DNA from: an uncultured Bacteroidales bacterium
Lineage (GTDB): Bacteria > Bacteroidota > Bacteroidia > Bacteroidales > UBA932
Direction of reading: 5' to 3'
NCBI GenBank assembly: GCA_944323445.1
Contig: CALUSM010000025.1
Span: 1-39,389, forward strand
DNA: 39,389 nt
The notes below the pieces were generated by a model. That model did no database searches and was not told the origin of the DNA. It saw only the letters and a list, made by a program, of their open reading frames with translations. The stretch's first letter is position 1; each line of letters begins with the position of its first letter. Of the stretch, positions 24,381 through 34,261 are shown in pieces. The position numbers and the translations under genes are program-made.

Positions 24381-26992
24381 CCGGCAAGGGCGGCAAAGGA
24401 AAGAAGAAAACGGCATCAGCCCCCCGCAGAAATAATAAGAAGAAACGGAAGCAGAGCCCGTGGGAGCCTGTCATGGCTTTTCTGCGGAATGAGGTCGTGA
24501 GGTTTGTTGCGGGAGTGGTGTTCGCCATCATCTCCATTTTCACATTTGTGTCTATCCTCTCCTATCTGTTTACGTGGGCGGAGGATCAGAGTCTTCTGTC
24601 TGAGGACAATGTTCTCAGCAATATAGTCAAGGCGGAGAATATCGGAGGCAAGATAGGTTTTTTCTCGGCGAATCTTCTGGTGTCCAAATGGTTCGGCCTG
24701 GGAGCCTTCATTATCCCGTTTTTCTTTGCCGGAGTGTCGGTCTACTGTTTCCGCAGGGGACGTATACGGCTGCTGAGGCTTTTTACCCTTTCGCTCATGG
24801 GGTGCATCGTGCTTTCAGCTGCCTTCTCTTTCATATTTTCCTTTACTTCCGCTGATGCTCTCTTCGGAGACGGGGCCGGAGGCTCTTACGGATATTACAT
24901 CAATGAGTGGCTGGTATCCATGACCGGTGTGTTCGGGGCGGCCTGCATTATTTTCTTTTTCCTGGTACTTTGGATTATTCTTCTGAATACAAGGATAGTC
25001 CGTAGGATTACCGGATTCTTCGACTCTCTGTTTGTCCATAAAGGAGGGGATGCGGAGGAGAATCCTGGGGAATACGGCGCCGAGGCTGACGGGGATGAGG
25101 ATCTGGAGGAGGACGGAGATGACGCGGAGGACGGTGAGGAAGATGATGAGGACAGCGGAGAGGACGGCGAGGAGGAGGAGAATGATGGGGATGAGGAACT
25201 GGAGGAGGACGGAGACGGGTCTGTCGGAGAAATTGTTCCGAAACAGCCTGAGGGACCGGTATTCGAGATTATCGACCAGCCTGTACCTGCCCCTGTCGGG
25301 ACGGATGCGCCTGTTGAGGAGAAACCGGTGCAGGACAGCGGTGCCGGTCAGCCAGGTTCTGCCGGAGGGACTGCTGAACCAGAGAGCGGAGAGGGCGGTG
25401 CTGCGCCTGTTGTGCCTCCCCTGCAGATTATCAGCGGAGACCCGGCTGATTTTTCCGCAGGTCTGACAGATGAGCAGTGGAAGACCCGCTATGACCCGCG
25501 GCTGAGCCTGTCGACGTACCGCATGCCTGATTTGTCCCTGCTGAAGGACTATACAGACCAGATGCACGATGTCTCGCGCGAAGAACTGGAGAAGAACAAC
25601 CGCCGTATCGTCTCTACTCTCAAGGACTACAAGATAAGCGTATCCAAGGTCTCTGCAAGGGTGGGACCTACCGTCACCCTGTATGAGGTGGTGCCGGCTC
25701 CCGGTGTGCGGGTGGCCCAGATCATGAGGCTGGAGGATGATATCGCCCGGTCTCTGGCTGCCAGGGGTGTGAGGGTGGTGACTCTGGCGGGGACCAACGC
25801 AATAGGTATCGAGGTGGCGAATGAGAAACCCAGCATCGTGTCCATGAAGTCTATAATGGAGGACCCTAAGTTCAATGCGTCCAAGTACGACCTGCCAGTG
25901 GTTATCGGACGCACCATCTCGAACGAAGCCATGTCCTTTGACCTGGCCAAGATGCCGCACTTGCTGGTAGCCGGAGCGACCGGTCAGGGTAAGTCTGTGG
26001 GACTCAACGCTATCATTACATCTTTGCTCTACAAGAAGCACCCCGCGGAGCTCAAGTTCGTCCTGGTGGACCCCAAGAAAGTGGAGCTCTCGCTCTATGC
26101 ACCTTTGGAGAAGCACTATCTGGCCAAGCTGCCGGATGCCGAGGATGCCATCATCACGGATACCAAGCGGGTGGTCTACACTCTCCGCTCCCTGTGTAAG
26201 CTGATGGACCACCGCTATGACCTGTTAAAGGCGGCTTCGGTGCGTAATGTCAAGGAGTACAACGAGAAATTCCTTTCGCGGAAGCTCAACCCCTACAAGG
26301 GCCATGAGTACATGCCCTATATCGTTGTGATCATCGACGAGTTCGCGGATCTGCTGATGACGGCCGGCCGCGAGATAGAGGAGCCGATAGCCCGTCTGGC
26401 ACAGTTGGCGCGTGCCATCGGCATTCACCTGGTCATTGCCACCCAGAGGCCTACGACCAATATCATCACCGGTACGATCAAGGCCAACTTCCCGGCCAGA
26501 ATCGCTTTCCGCGTAATGTCCAGCATCGATTCCAAGACCATTCTGGACCAGACCGGAGCCAACCAGCTGGTGGGACGCGGAGACATGCTCATTTCCACCG
26601 GCAGCAGCGAGCCGGTCAGGGTACAGTGCGCCTTTATCGATACTCCGGAGGTGGAGAATATCGCAGCATTCATCTCCTCGCAGGCCGGTTTCGGCGGAGC
26701 GTACCTGCTGCCAGAATGCGAGACGGACGAGGGGGAGGACGGCAGTGTCAGGAAGTTGTCAGGCGCTGCCAGGGATGACCTGTTCAAGGAGGCCGCAAGG
26801 CTCATAGTCCGTGAACAGCAGGGTTCCACATCCCTTATACAGAGGAAGATGAATCTGGGTTACAACCGCGCCGGCCGTATCATGGACCAGCTTGAGGATG
26901 CCGGTATCGTCGGCCCCTCGGAGGGAAGCAAGCCGCGTCAGGTGAGGATTACGAGTCTTGAGTCACTGGAAGAACTGCTGTCCACATTATGA
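24362..26992 (+). CDS. ftsK: DNA translocase FtsK/SpoIIIE
   Basis: 876 residues. A basic N-terminal stretch (KGGKGKKKTASAPRRNNKKKR) precedes about four membrane helices (residues about 45-220). Residues about 229-287 are an extremely acidic linker of Asp, Glu and Gly, followed by a Pro-rich stretch to about 360. The motor follows: DLPVVIGRTISNEAM, the Walker A motif G538-ATGQGK-S545, VLVDPKKVELS, the Walker B VVIIDEFADLLM, and ATQRPTTNIITGTIKANFP. The C-terminal 65 residues are the winged-helix gamma domain that reads orientation sites on DNA (LIQRKMNLGYNRAGRIMDQLEDAGIVGP). FtsK sits at the division septum and pumps chromosomes apart while promoting dimer resolution. It overlaps both neighbours, DUF4290 by 19 bases and the LolA-like gene by 4. 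Confidence 0.96.
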   Translation: MEKTAVTGKGGKGKKKTASAPRRNNKKKRKQSPWEPVMAFLRNEVVRFVAGVVFAIISIFTFVSILSYLFTWAEDQSLLSEDNVLSNIVKAENIGGKIGFFSANLLVSKWFGLGAFIIPFFFAGVSVYCFRRGRIRLLRLFTLSLMGCIVLSAAFSFIFSFTSADALFGDGAGGSYGYYINEWLVSMTGVFGAACIIFFFLVLWIILLNTRIVRRITGFFDSLFVHKGGDAEENPGEYGAEADGDEDLEEDGDDAEDGEEDDEDSGEDGEEEENDGDEELEEDGDGSVGEIVPKQPEGPVFEIIDQPVPAPVGTDAPVEEKPVQDSGAGQPGSAGGTAEPESGEGGAAPVVPPLQIISGDPADFSAGLTDEQWKTRYDPRLSLSTYRMPDLSLLKDYTDQMHDVSREELEKNNRRIVSTLKDYKISVSKVSARVGPTVTLYEVVPAPGVRVAQIMRLEDDIARSLAARGVRVVTLAGTNAIGIEVANEKPSIVSMKSIMEDPKFNASKYDLPVVIGRTISNEAMSFDLAKMPHLLVAGATGQGKSVGLNAIITSLLYKKHPAELKFVLVDPKKVELSLYAPLEKHYLAKLPDAEDAIITDTKRVVYTLRSLCKLMDHRYDLLKAASVRNVKEYNEKFLSRKLNPYKGHEYMPYIVVIIDEFADLLMTAGREIEEPIARLAQLARAIGIHLVIATQRPTTNIITGTIKANFPARIAFRVMSSIDSKTILDQTGANQLVGRGDMLISTGSSEPVRVQCAFIDTPEVENIAAFISSQAGFGGAYLLPECETDEGEDGSVRKLSGAARDDLFKEAARLIVREQQGSTSLIQRKMNLGYNRAGRIMDQLEDAGIVGPSEGSKPRQVRITSLESLEELLSTL

Positions 26993-27678
26993 AGATTTTA
27001 AAAAAAATTACTGTCATGCTCTGCCTCTGCATTCTGCTGCAGGGGCCGGGTGTGTCGGCTCAGTCTTCGGGGGGCCGTGTGCCTCAGTCCAGGGAGCTGC
27101 TCGGTCAGATGAGGATGGCCGTGGAAGCTCTGGGTGCGGCGGAGTTCGCTTTCGAATTCCGGGCGGAGAACCAGGCCGGAGAGCTTCTGGGCGAGGAGAC
27201 AGGAATGTTTACGGCCCGGGACGAGTGTTTCCGTCTGGACGGGTCAGTAGTGACGGTTTATTGTGACGGAGTGACTAAGTGGATATATGATGAGGGGGCT
27301 CAGGAGATAACGGTATTTCCTCATGATACATCATCTACCGATCCGGCGGAGAATCCTTTTGCCGTCCTGCGTAAAGCTGATCCGGATGACTATAATTTCC
27401 GGGGTACGGTCCGCACTGTGAGTGCTCCTGACGGGCAGGCCGCGTGGCAGTTCGTAATGACATCCAAAGACCGGGATGCGGCCTATACTTTGATTGAGTT
27501 TACGGTCTCGCAGCGGACGCTGCTGCCTGTCGCGATAGTGTATGAGAGCCGCAGCGGGGACAGGTACAGTCTGAGGGTTATGTCGGTCAAAGGTCTTGGG
27601 GAATTGTCCGGGGCAGAGTTCACTCCTCCGGACAGTCTTATGGACAATCCTGATATCTATATTACCGATTTGCGTTGA
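26989..27678 (+). CDS. LolA-like outer-membrane lipoprotein carrier protein
   Basis: 229 residues with a cleavable signal peptide (MKILKKITVMLCLCILL, ending near VSA-QS). The mature part has the features of the LolA/LolB barrel: a stretch of alternating strands with FAFEFRAENQAGE, GMFTARDECFRLDGSVVTVYCDG, KWIYDEGAQEITVFPHD and a C-terminal DSLMDNPDIYITDLR. LolA ferries lipoproteins across the periplasm to the outer membrane. The gene follows ftsK with an ATGA overlap, an order seen in many Bacteroidota. A terminator was not recognised before the convergent NUDIX gene 9 bases away. Confidence 0.8.
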   Translation: MKILKKITVMLCLCILLQGPGVSAQSSGGRVPQSRELLGQMRMAVEALGAAEFAFEFRAENQAGELLGEETGMFTARDECFRLDGSVVTVYCDGVTKWIYDEGAQEITVFPHDTSSTDPAENPFAVLRKADPDDYNFRGTVRTVSAPDGQAAWQFVMTSKDRDAAYTLIEFTVSQRTLLPVAIVYESRSGDRYSLRVMSVKGLGELSGAEFTPPDSLMDNPDIYITDLR

Positions 27679-27687
27679 CCCTATGCT

Positions 27688-28311
27688 CTAGCAGCTCCTG
27701 ACCAGTCCGGCATTGTGAAGTACTTCCCGGATGGATGGATAGGTCTGTTCAGCATAGCGCGGCATCTCTGCGGCGGGAAGCCATGCTGTCTGCGTTATGC
27801 CCTCTTCGGTCTGAGGTTTGGTGGTGCACGGCTGCGCAAGTTTCATGGCGAACCAGTAGGTGTGCTTGAGTACGAACTGACCGTCGCGGCGGTATGTATG
27901 GTCGGTCACGCAGATGAGTTCTCCTCTTTCCGGAGCCGGAATGCCGGTCTCTTCCATGACTTCGCGGACTGCCGTCTCCATGACCTCCTCTCCATTTTCC
28001 CTCTTGCCTTTCGGGAGGTCCCAGATGCCGTTGCGCAGGATCATCAGGTACTGTCCGCCGGAGTTCCGGATTAGACCTCCGGCCGCATCTACTTCGGTGA
28101 AACGGGTGCGGAGCCGGTTGTAAGTGTTTTCTATATCTGTGCAGAGGATGTAGAGGCGGGAGATGTTCTCGTTGGTATCGATGGTCCGGACGGCCTCTGT
28201 GAGAGCTTCTTCACCGTTGTCCACTATCATGACTGCCCCGGGATCCTCGTCTCCGGGTCGGTCCTCACCGCATAGGATGAGGGCCCGCGAGTTGAAGAAA
28301 ATCGTTTTCAT
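27688..28311 (-). CDS. NUDIX hydrolase
   Basis: 207 residues. The complete Nudix box is G102-x5-E108-x7-R116-E-V-M-E-E121-T-G123-I, the metal site that hydrolyses a nucleoside diphosphate linked to another group. LMILRNGIWDLPKGK precedes it, and QFVLKHTYWFAMKL follows. The N-terminal 80 residues (FFNSRALILCGED, SRLYILCTDIENTYNRLRTRF) are not part of the Nudix fold and may form a separate small domain found in Bacteroidota NUDIX proteins. The substrate cannot be predicted; housecleaning of modified or sugar nucleotides is typical. It is divergent from the rubredoxin gene. Confidence 0.9.
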   Translation of the reverse strand: MKTIFFNSRALILCGEDRPGDEDPGAVMIVDNGEEALTEAVRTIDTNENISRLYILCTDIENTYNRLRTRFTEVDAAGGLIRNSGGQYLMILRNGIWDLPKGKRENGEEVMETAVREVMEETGIPAPERGELICVTDHTYRRDGQFVLKHTYWFAMKLAQPCTTKPQTEEGITQTAWLPAAEMPRYAEQTYPSIREVLHNAGLVRSC

Positions 28312-28343
28312 GTTGCGAATTTAGAAATAAAAAAGTACCTTAG

Positions 28344-28356
28344 CGCTTAATAAGCG
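28344..28356. promoter_or_regulatory. 13-base perfect palindrome in the NUDIX-rubredoxin divergent region
   Basis: CGCTTA-A-TAAGCG is symmetric around 28350. It lies 22 bases before the rubredoxin start, in the leader or at the promoter, and could be an operator. A partial match to a promoter, TACCTTAG, precedes it at 28336-28343. Confidence 0.35.
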
Positions 28357-28378
28357 TTTAAATTTAAAATTTTAGAGG

Positions 28379-28540
28379 ATGAAAAAGTACGAATGCACTG
28401 TATGTCACTGGGTATATGACCCTGCAGTCGGTGACCCGGACGGTGGAATAGCTCCTGGAACTGCTTTTGAGGATATTCCGGCCGACTGGACCTGCCCTCT
28501 CTGCGGTGTCGGTAAGGAGGATTTCGAGCCTGTGGACTGA
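28379..28540 (+). CDS. Rubredoxin
   Basis: A 53-residue electron-transfer protein, the standard rubredoxin length. The four iron ligands are C6 and C9 in CTVC and C39 and C42 in [20 protein letters not shown] and [11 protein letters not shown] between them are conserved. A single iron is held by the four cysteines. In anaerobes rubredoxin donates electrons to peroxide- or superoxide-detoxifying enzymes. AGAGGAT just before the ATG may serve in translation initiation. A strong terminator follows at 28563. The divergent NUDIX gene shares the promoter region. Confidence 0.96.
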   Translation: MKKYECTVCHWVYDPAVGDPDGGIAPGTAFEDIPADWTCPLCGVGKEDFEPVD

Positions 28541-28562
28541 TTTCTGCAGTACGAGTTGAGAT

Positions 28563-28598
28563 AAAGGGGTGTGCCGGGTTTGCCCGTATACCCCTTTT
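28563..28598 (+). terminator. Terminator after the rubredoxin gene
   Basis: AAAGGGGTGTGCCGGG pairs with the later GCCCGTATACCCCTTTT with a TTT loop and one or two mismatched pairs, ending in a short T-run. It separates rubredoxin from the enolase promoter. Confidence 0.8.
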
Positions 28599-28650
28599 CC
28601 GTTGTATTTAAGAATATGTCTGAAAAATTGGCAAAGTTCGAGTATTTGAG

Positions 28651-28658
28651 TATTTTTG
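28651..28658 (+). promoter_or_regulatory. -7 element of the enolase promoter
   Basis: TATTTTTG matches TAnnTTTG and lies 40 bases before ATG 28698. The -33 match is weak (ATTG at 28627-28630, 20 bases upstream). Confidence 0.5.
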
Positions 28659-28682
28659 CGGCCGAATTTAAGAAGGTTTTAA

Positions 28683-30453
<1,771 letters not shown>

Positions 30454-30472
30454 ATAAATGTGTTTCAAACGG

Positions 30473-30832
30473 TTATGTCGTATACGACAGATAGCGGCAT
30501 CCGTGTGGGGATACCGCCGCCATGGAAACAGTCTTGCCTGATGCGTCCGGGGACGGGGCAGTTGCCGGCAGTGCGCCGGGTAAAATGTCAGGCAAGGGCA
30601 GGCGGCCCTGCATGATCTCGCCGTCAATGCTGAATGTCGAGAGGATCAGTATCGTACGGGCCGAATCCCCGTCGTGGCTGTGTCCGTCATCGGCGAAGGG
30701 ATGGGAGTGTACGATTTTGCATCCGTCTATGATGTGGGCATGAGGAAACAGCGATATGCTGCCCATGTATGCGGTAAAGAGCAGGGGAAACAGCAGCTGG
30801 AAGGCTATATGTCTTCGTATGAATTTCCTCAT
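30473..30832 (-). CDS. Small His-rich exported protein of unknown function
   Basis: 119 residues. The first 28 residues (MRKFIRRHIAFQLLFPLLFTAYM) form a signal peptide or membrane anchor. The next stretch, FPHAHIIDGCKIVHSHPFA followed by DDGHSHDGD, holds seven histidines plus a cysteine and acidic residues, a likely metal-binding site in the periplasm. The rest is Pro/Ala-rich with no domain. It lies 19 bases upstream of the TonB-receptor remnant and both are probably one transcript; similar small His-rich genes beside receptors suggest a role in metal or haem uptake, which is inference. A TATTTTTG element at 30850-30857 on the minus strand is a plausible -7. Confidence 0.65.
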   Translation of the reverse strand: MRKFIRRHIAFQLLFPLLFTAYMGSISLFPHAHIIDGCKIVHSHPFADDGHSHDGDSARTILILSTFSIDGEIMQGRLPLPDILPGALPATAPSPDASGKTVSMAAVSPHGCRYLSYTT

Positions 30833-30849
30833 GGTGCAGTAGGCACCTG

Positions 30850-30857
30850 CAAAAATA
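30850..30857 (-). promoter_or_regulatory. -7 element for the His-rich gene
   Basis: CAAAAATA on the plus strand reads TATTTTTG on the minus strand, 17 bases before the ATG at 30832. No -33 TTTG was found at the usual distance. Confidence 0.45.
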
Positions 30858-30873
30858 AAGAAAAATCCGGAAT

Positions 30874-30912
30874 AAAAAAGGCAGCCGTCCCGGATAGCGG
30901 GAGACTGCCTTT
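30874..30912 (-). terminator. Terminator of the acetyl-CoA hydrolase/transferase gene
   Basis: On the minus strand AAAGGCAG at 30912-30905 and CTGCCTTT at 30884-30877 enclose an inner stem (CCCG/CGGG), and six T follow. It ends transcription from the gene that stops at 30937. Confidence 0.88.
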
Positions 30913-30936
30913 GTCCTGCTGTCGGCCGTATGGGCC

Positions 30937-32241
30937 TTAGCCGATGAAGTGGTAGTGAGGTCCGAAGCGCTCGAAGGCCGCGCGGTCGAGCTCCTCCTGA
31001 TGGTCGGGGTGGGCGACGCTGATGATGGCCTTGGCTCTCTCCTGGAGGGACTTGCCGTAGAGGTCCACCGCACCGTACTCGGTTACGAACCAGTGGATGT
31101 GGTTGCGGGTGGTCACGACGCCGGCGCCGGAGGTGAGGACGGGAGCGATCTTGCTGACGCCCTTGTTGGTCACTGAAGGCATGGCGATGATGGCCTTGCC
31201 GCCCTTGGACAGGGAGGCTCCGTAGACGAAGTCGATCTGGCCGCCGACACCTGAGTAGAACTTGGTGCCGAGGGAGTCAGCGCATACCTGGCCGGTGAGG
31301 TCCACCTGGAGGGCGGAGTTGATGGCGGTAACCTTGGGGTTCTTGGCGATGACGTAGGGGTCGTTGGTGTAGCCGACGTCCATCATGGCCACCATGGGGT
31401 TGTCGTCGATGAAGTCATAGACCTCCTGCGAGCCCATGAGGAAGGTGGATACCATCTTGCCGCGGTCGATGCACTTCTCGGCTCCGTTGATTACGCCTTT
31501 CTTCACAAGGGGCAGGACGCCGTCGGCGAACATCTCGGTGTGGATACCGAGGTTCTTGTGGTCACCGAGCTGAGCCAGCACGGCGTTGGGAATGGCGCCG
31601 ATACCCATCTGCAGGGTGGCTCCGTCCTCTATCAGTGCGGCGCAGTTGCGTCCGATGGCAGCCTCGATGGGCGAGGGCTCGGAGAAGTGGGCGGGCTCCA
31701 GCTCGGAGTCGCACTCCACGAAGGTGTCGATCATCGACAGGGGGATGATGGCGTCACCCCATGCGCGGGGTACGTGCTTGTTGACCACTGCGATGACATG
31801 CTTGGCGCACTCAACGGCGGCCAGGGAGGCGTCCACGGAGGTACCCATGGATACGTAGCCGTGCTTGTCGGGGAGGGAAACCTGGATCATGGCCACGTCA
31901 CAGGGCAGCACGCCGCTGCGGTAGAGCCTCTGGGTCTCGCTCAGGAAGATGGGGATGTAGTCGGCGTATCCGGCCTGCACGCTCTTGCGTACATTGCCGC
32001 CTACGAAGAATGCCTGATGGAAGAAGATTCCCTCATACTTGGCATCGGTGTAGGGAGCGGGTCCCTCGGTGTGGAGGTGGTGGATCCTCACGTCCCTGAG
32101 CTCGCCTGCATCGCCTCTGCGGCAGAGAGCGTCGATCAGCACTTTGGGGGCTGCGGCCACACTGCTGAAGTGAATGTGGTCTCCGGACTTGACGACCTTG
32201 ACGGCCTCGTCCGCGCTTACAAAATGGATATCTTTGTACAT
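30937..32241 (-). CDS. Acetyl-CoA hydrolase/CoA-transferase family protein
   Basis: 434 residues of the Cat1/4-hydroxybutyrate CoA-transferase type. The N-domain contains VKSGDHIHFSS and the central part PLSMIDTFVECDSELEP. GIGAIPNAVLAQLGDHKNLGIHTEMFADG carries E236, which is placed like the glutamate that forms the CoA-thioester intermediate. FYSGVGGQIDFVYGASLSKGGKAIIAMPS and a VTEYGAVDLYGKSLQERAKAII tail complete the fold. Likely reactions are transfer of CoA between acetate and succinate, propionate or butyrate in fermentation; which acid cannot be told from sequence. It has a -7 element at 32284-32291 (TAACTTTG, minus) and its own terminator. Confidence 0.9.
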   Translation of the reverse strand: MYKDIHFVSADEAVKVVKSGDHIHFSSVAAAPKVLIDALCRRGDAGELRDVRIHHLHTEGPAPYTDAKYEGIFFHQAFFVGGNVRKSVQAGYADYIPIFLSETQRLYRSGVLPCDVAMIQVSLPDKHGYVSMGTSVDASLAAVECAKHVIAVVNKHVPRAWGDAIIPLSMIDTFVECDSELEPAHFSEPSPIEAAIGRNCAALIEDGATLQMGIGAIPNAVLAQLGDHKNLGIHTEMFADGVLPLVKKGVINGAEKCIDRGKMVSTFLMGSQEVYDFIDDNPMVAMMDVGYTNDPYVIAKNPKVTAINSALQVDLTGQVCADSLGTKFYSGVGGQIDFVYGASLSKGGKAIIAMPSVTNKGVSKIAPVLTSGAGVVTTRNHIHWFVTEYGAVDLYGKSLQERAKAIISVAHPDHQEELDRAAFERFGPHYHFIG

Positions 32242-32283
32242 ATTGTAGATTATTGGTAATTAGTTTCAGCAAGTTGTTGAGCG

Positions 32284-32291
32284 CAAAGTTA
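32284..32291 (-). promoter_or_regulatory. -7 element of the CoA-transferase promoter
   Basis: CAAAGTTA on the plus strand reads TAACTTTG on the minus strand; a TTTG at 32314-32317 (minus) is 22 bases upstream, longer than the normal spacing. The leader is about 35 bases. Confidence 0.5.
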
Positions 32292-32327
32292 AGAATTTTC
32301 TCCAACTTTGTCACAAATCTGTGTGCC

Positions 32328-33227
32328 TTATAGGATTTTGACAAGATTTCTGAAAAGTGCGTCGGGAATGTCTGCCGAAGCTGTCCGGAAACCTGCATTG
32401 CCGTTGATCTCGCATACCTTGAAGCCTCCGGAAGAGTCGAAGAGCAAGTCCACTCCGGCAAAAAAGAGGCCGGATGTACGGACTGCCGCAAGAGCCGCGG
32501 ATGCAGCCTCCTGGGGAAGAGGGATCCGGCGGTAGGAGCCTCCTGCTGCGAAATTGGATTTGAATCCTGATGGATTGTAGCGGAGTATGTGTCCGGCAAT
32601 CTCGTCTCCGGTCACCCAGACTCTGATGTCCCTGCCGCTGCTGGCGGAGATGAACTCCTGGATTAAGGGGGTGCAGCCGTAGCCGATCTCTTCCAGGGTT
32701 TCCCCGAATTCACAGATTCCACGGTCCAGAGCCTCTATGCGCCTGAGTTTTTCCCGGCTGCAGGCTTCCAGAGCTTCGCGGTATCCGCGCTCGCAGTCTA
32801 TCAGGAAGACATTTTCTCCTTTTGAACCGTAATTCAGTTTGAGAATGAAGGGTGAGGTTGTAATTTCCGGATATGCGGGCACACTGTCTCCATGAAACAT
32901 AAATGTCCGCGGTACCGGGATGCCGGCAAGTGCGAGGGATCCGGCTGACCGGTACTTGTCCCTGCTGAGCAGCATGGACTCAGTGGTATTGATGACTTTT
33001 ACTCCGCGGGACTCATACCACCTGGAAAGGGAGATGTTGTATCCGCGCATTATTACGAAATCGGGTTCCCAGTCGGGGGCTCCTTCAGGTGCCTGTGCTG
33101 CGGGGGTGCTGTAGAACAGTACTTCAAGTTCTATTCCGTAGGCGGCTGCGGCTTCCCTGAACCATTCGAAAGCATTGTTCTCCCTGGGAGTTGTAGACGG
33201 GTATATCAGAAAACCTCTTTTTTTCAT
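32328..33227 (-). CDS. ATP-grasp protein, RimK-like
   Basis: 299 residues. The N-terminal 95 residues are a Rossmann-like preATP-grasp domain (KRGFLIYPSTTPRENNAFEWF, DFVIMRGYN). The core contains LLSRDKYRSAGSLALAGIPVPRTF, FILKLNYGSKGENVFLID with the ATP lysine, LIQEFISASSGRDIRVWVTGDEIAGHILR and VDLLFDSSGGFKVCEINGNAGF, where E and N would bind metal. This is the pattern of RimK-type ligases, which add amino acids such as glutamate to protein ends, cofactors or peptides. ATG 33227 overlaps the stop of the WYL regulator gene (ATGA), which fixes the start and makes the two a translationally coupled pair. The substrate is unknown. Confidence 0.85.
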   Translation of the reverse strand: MKKRGFLIYPSTTPRENNAFEWFREAAAAYGIELEVLFYSTPAAQAPEGAPDWEPDFVIMRGYNISLSRWYESRGVKVINTTESMLLSRDKYRSAGSLALAGIPVPRTFMFHGDSVPAYPEITTSPFILKLNYGSKGENVFLIDCERGYREALEACSREKLRRIEALDRGICEFGETLEEIGYGCTPLIQEFISASSGRDIRVWVTGDEIAGHILRYNPSGFKSNFAAGGSYRRIPLPQEAASAALAAVRTSGLFFAGVDLLFDSSGGFKVCEINGNAGFRTASADIPDALFRNLVKIL

Positions 33228-34171
33228 TCTGCAAAAATAGTATTTTCTTTGCAATGTGTATTATTCTGATAGCGTGCAGACATCTCATTGATGTGGTTTA
33301 TGATTTCCTCGCGCAGTGAGGCGGGTGACAGGACTTCCACCTGATTAATGCGTGACAGAATGTTGCTGGTTAAGTCCCAGGTGGGGCGGATGCGATATTC
33401 GAATATTGCCCATTCCCCGTCAGGGTCGGTCATGACCTCTTTCTGACTTTGGTGGAGGGGGAGGGAGCGGAGGTATCGTACCTGTATGCCGTAGGCTCTG
33501 ATGCGGATGGTGGTTATCGGGCTGTCGTTGTTGATGGAGATGCCGCAGAAGTCGGCGAAATAGCCCTGAGGGTCGAAGTCTTCGGGGTATTCGAAGGTCT
33601 CGTCGAGGACGATTAGTCCGAAGATTCGGTCCAGGGCGAATGTGCGCATGGCGTCCCTTTCACGGCAGTAGCCGCAGACGTACCATCTCTGACTGAAGAG
33701 CTTGAGGCACCAGGGCTGAACTGTGTATGTGCCCGGTTTGTCGTACCAATAGCTGCCGTGGACTATTTCAATCCACTTATTGGCCTGCATTGCGTCTATG
33801 ATGGGAGTCAGGTGTTTCTGGCCGGAGGGTACATTTTCGAGGAGGATTCGGTCGCGGATGCCCCGGCTCTCGCTGATGATGTTTTTGACAGTGAATGTGT
33901 TGAGCAGCCATGAGCGGGTGGTGCTGTTCTCCAGGTCTTCCGGGTTCTCGATGTAGTAGTGATAGCCGCCTGTGCGTCTGCACTCGATGTTGATATCGAA
34001 GGCCTGCTGTATGGCTTCCTTCCAGTTGTTGAATGTCCGGCGCGGGATGTCCGCACCGTCGTAGAGGGGCGACATAGCCCATTTCTCATTGATTTCCCTG
34101 AGTGTGATGCGGCCCGCGCGATGAATCGTATCCACTAGCCAGATGTACTTGTCGAATAGGTATTTAGTCAT
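33224..34171 (-). CDS. WYL-domain transcriptional regulator
   Basis: 315 residues from ATG 34171. The first 70 residues are a helix-turn-helix region (LVDTIHRAGRITLREINEKW, RRTFNNWKEAIQQAF). The middle holds the WYL domain: VQPWCLKLFSQRWYVCGYCRERDAMRTFALDRIFGL, whose conserved W-Y and R residues are thought to bind a nucleotide or other small ligand. A WCX-like C-terminal part follows (ITTIRIRAYGIQVRYLRSLP to the end). Such proteins regulate transcription and often sit beside defence genes; this one is followed by an ATP-grasp gene with an ATGA overlap and is divergent from a toxin-antitoxin operon. An 11-base inverted repeat at 34203-34235, next to its -7 element TACCTTTG, is a probable autoregulatory operator. 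Confidence 0.88.
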   Translation of the reverse strand: MTKYLFDKYIWLVDTIHRAGRITLREINEKWAMSPLYDGADIPRRTFNNWKEAIQQAFDINIECRRTGGYHYYIENPEDLENSTTRSWLLNTFTVKNIISESRGIRDRILLENVPSGQKHLTPIIDAMQANKWIEIVHGSYWYDKPGTYTVQPWCLKLFSQRWYVCGYCRERDAMRTFALDRIFGLIVLDETFEYPEDFDPQGYFADFCGISINNDSPITTIRIRAYGIQVRYLRSLPLHQSQKEVMTDPDGEWAIFEYRIRPTWDLTSNILSRINQVEVLSPASLREEIINHINEMSARYQNNTHCKENTIFAE

Positions 34172-34192
34172 GATATTGCGTTTTGTTTTGTG

Positions 34193-34235
34193 CAAAGGTA
34201 GTGAAAACTTGTGAAAAATAGTGGCACAAGTTCTC
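34193..34235 (-). promoter_or_regulatory. WYL gene promoter with inverted-repeat operator
   Basis: The minus-strand -7 TACCTTTG is at 34193-34200. Directly upstream, GAAAACTTGTG at 34203-34213 and CACAAGTTCTC at 34225-34235 are inverted repeats with one mismatch and an 11-base spacer. The centre-to-centre distance of 22 bases, two helix turns, suits a dimeric repressor covering the -33 region. Confidence 0.65.
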
Positions 34236-34261
34236 GCATATACCATTTCAGGCTACATTCT

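Noticed and set aside
24815-26212. 465-codon minus-strand frame within ftsK
   Set aside because: Antisense shadow; FtsK motor motifs are on the plus strand.
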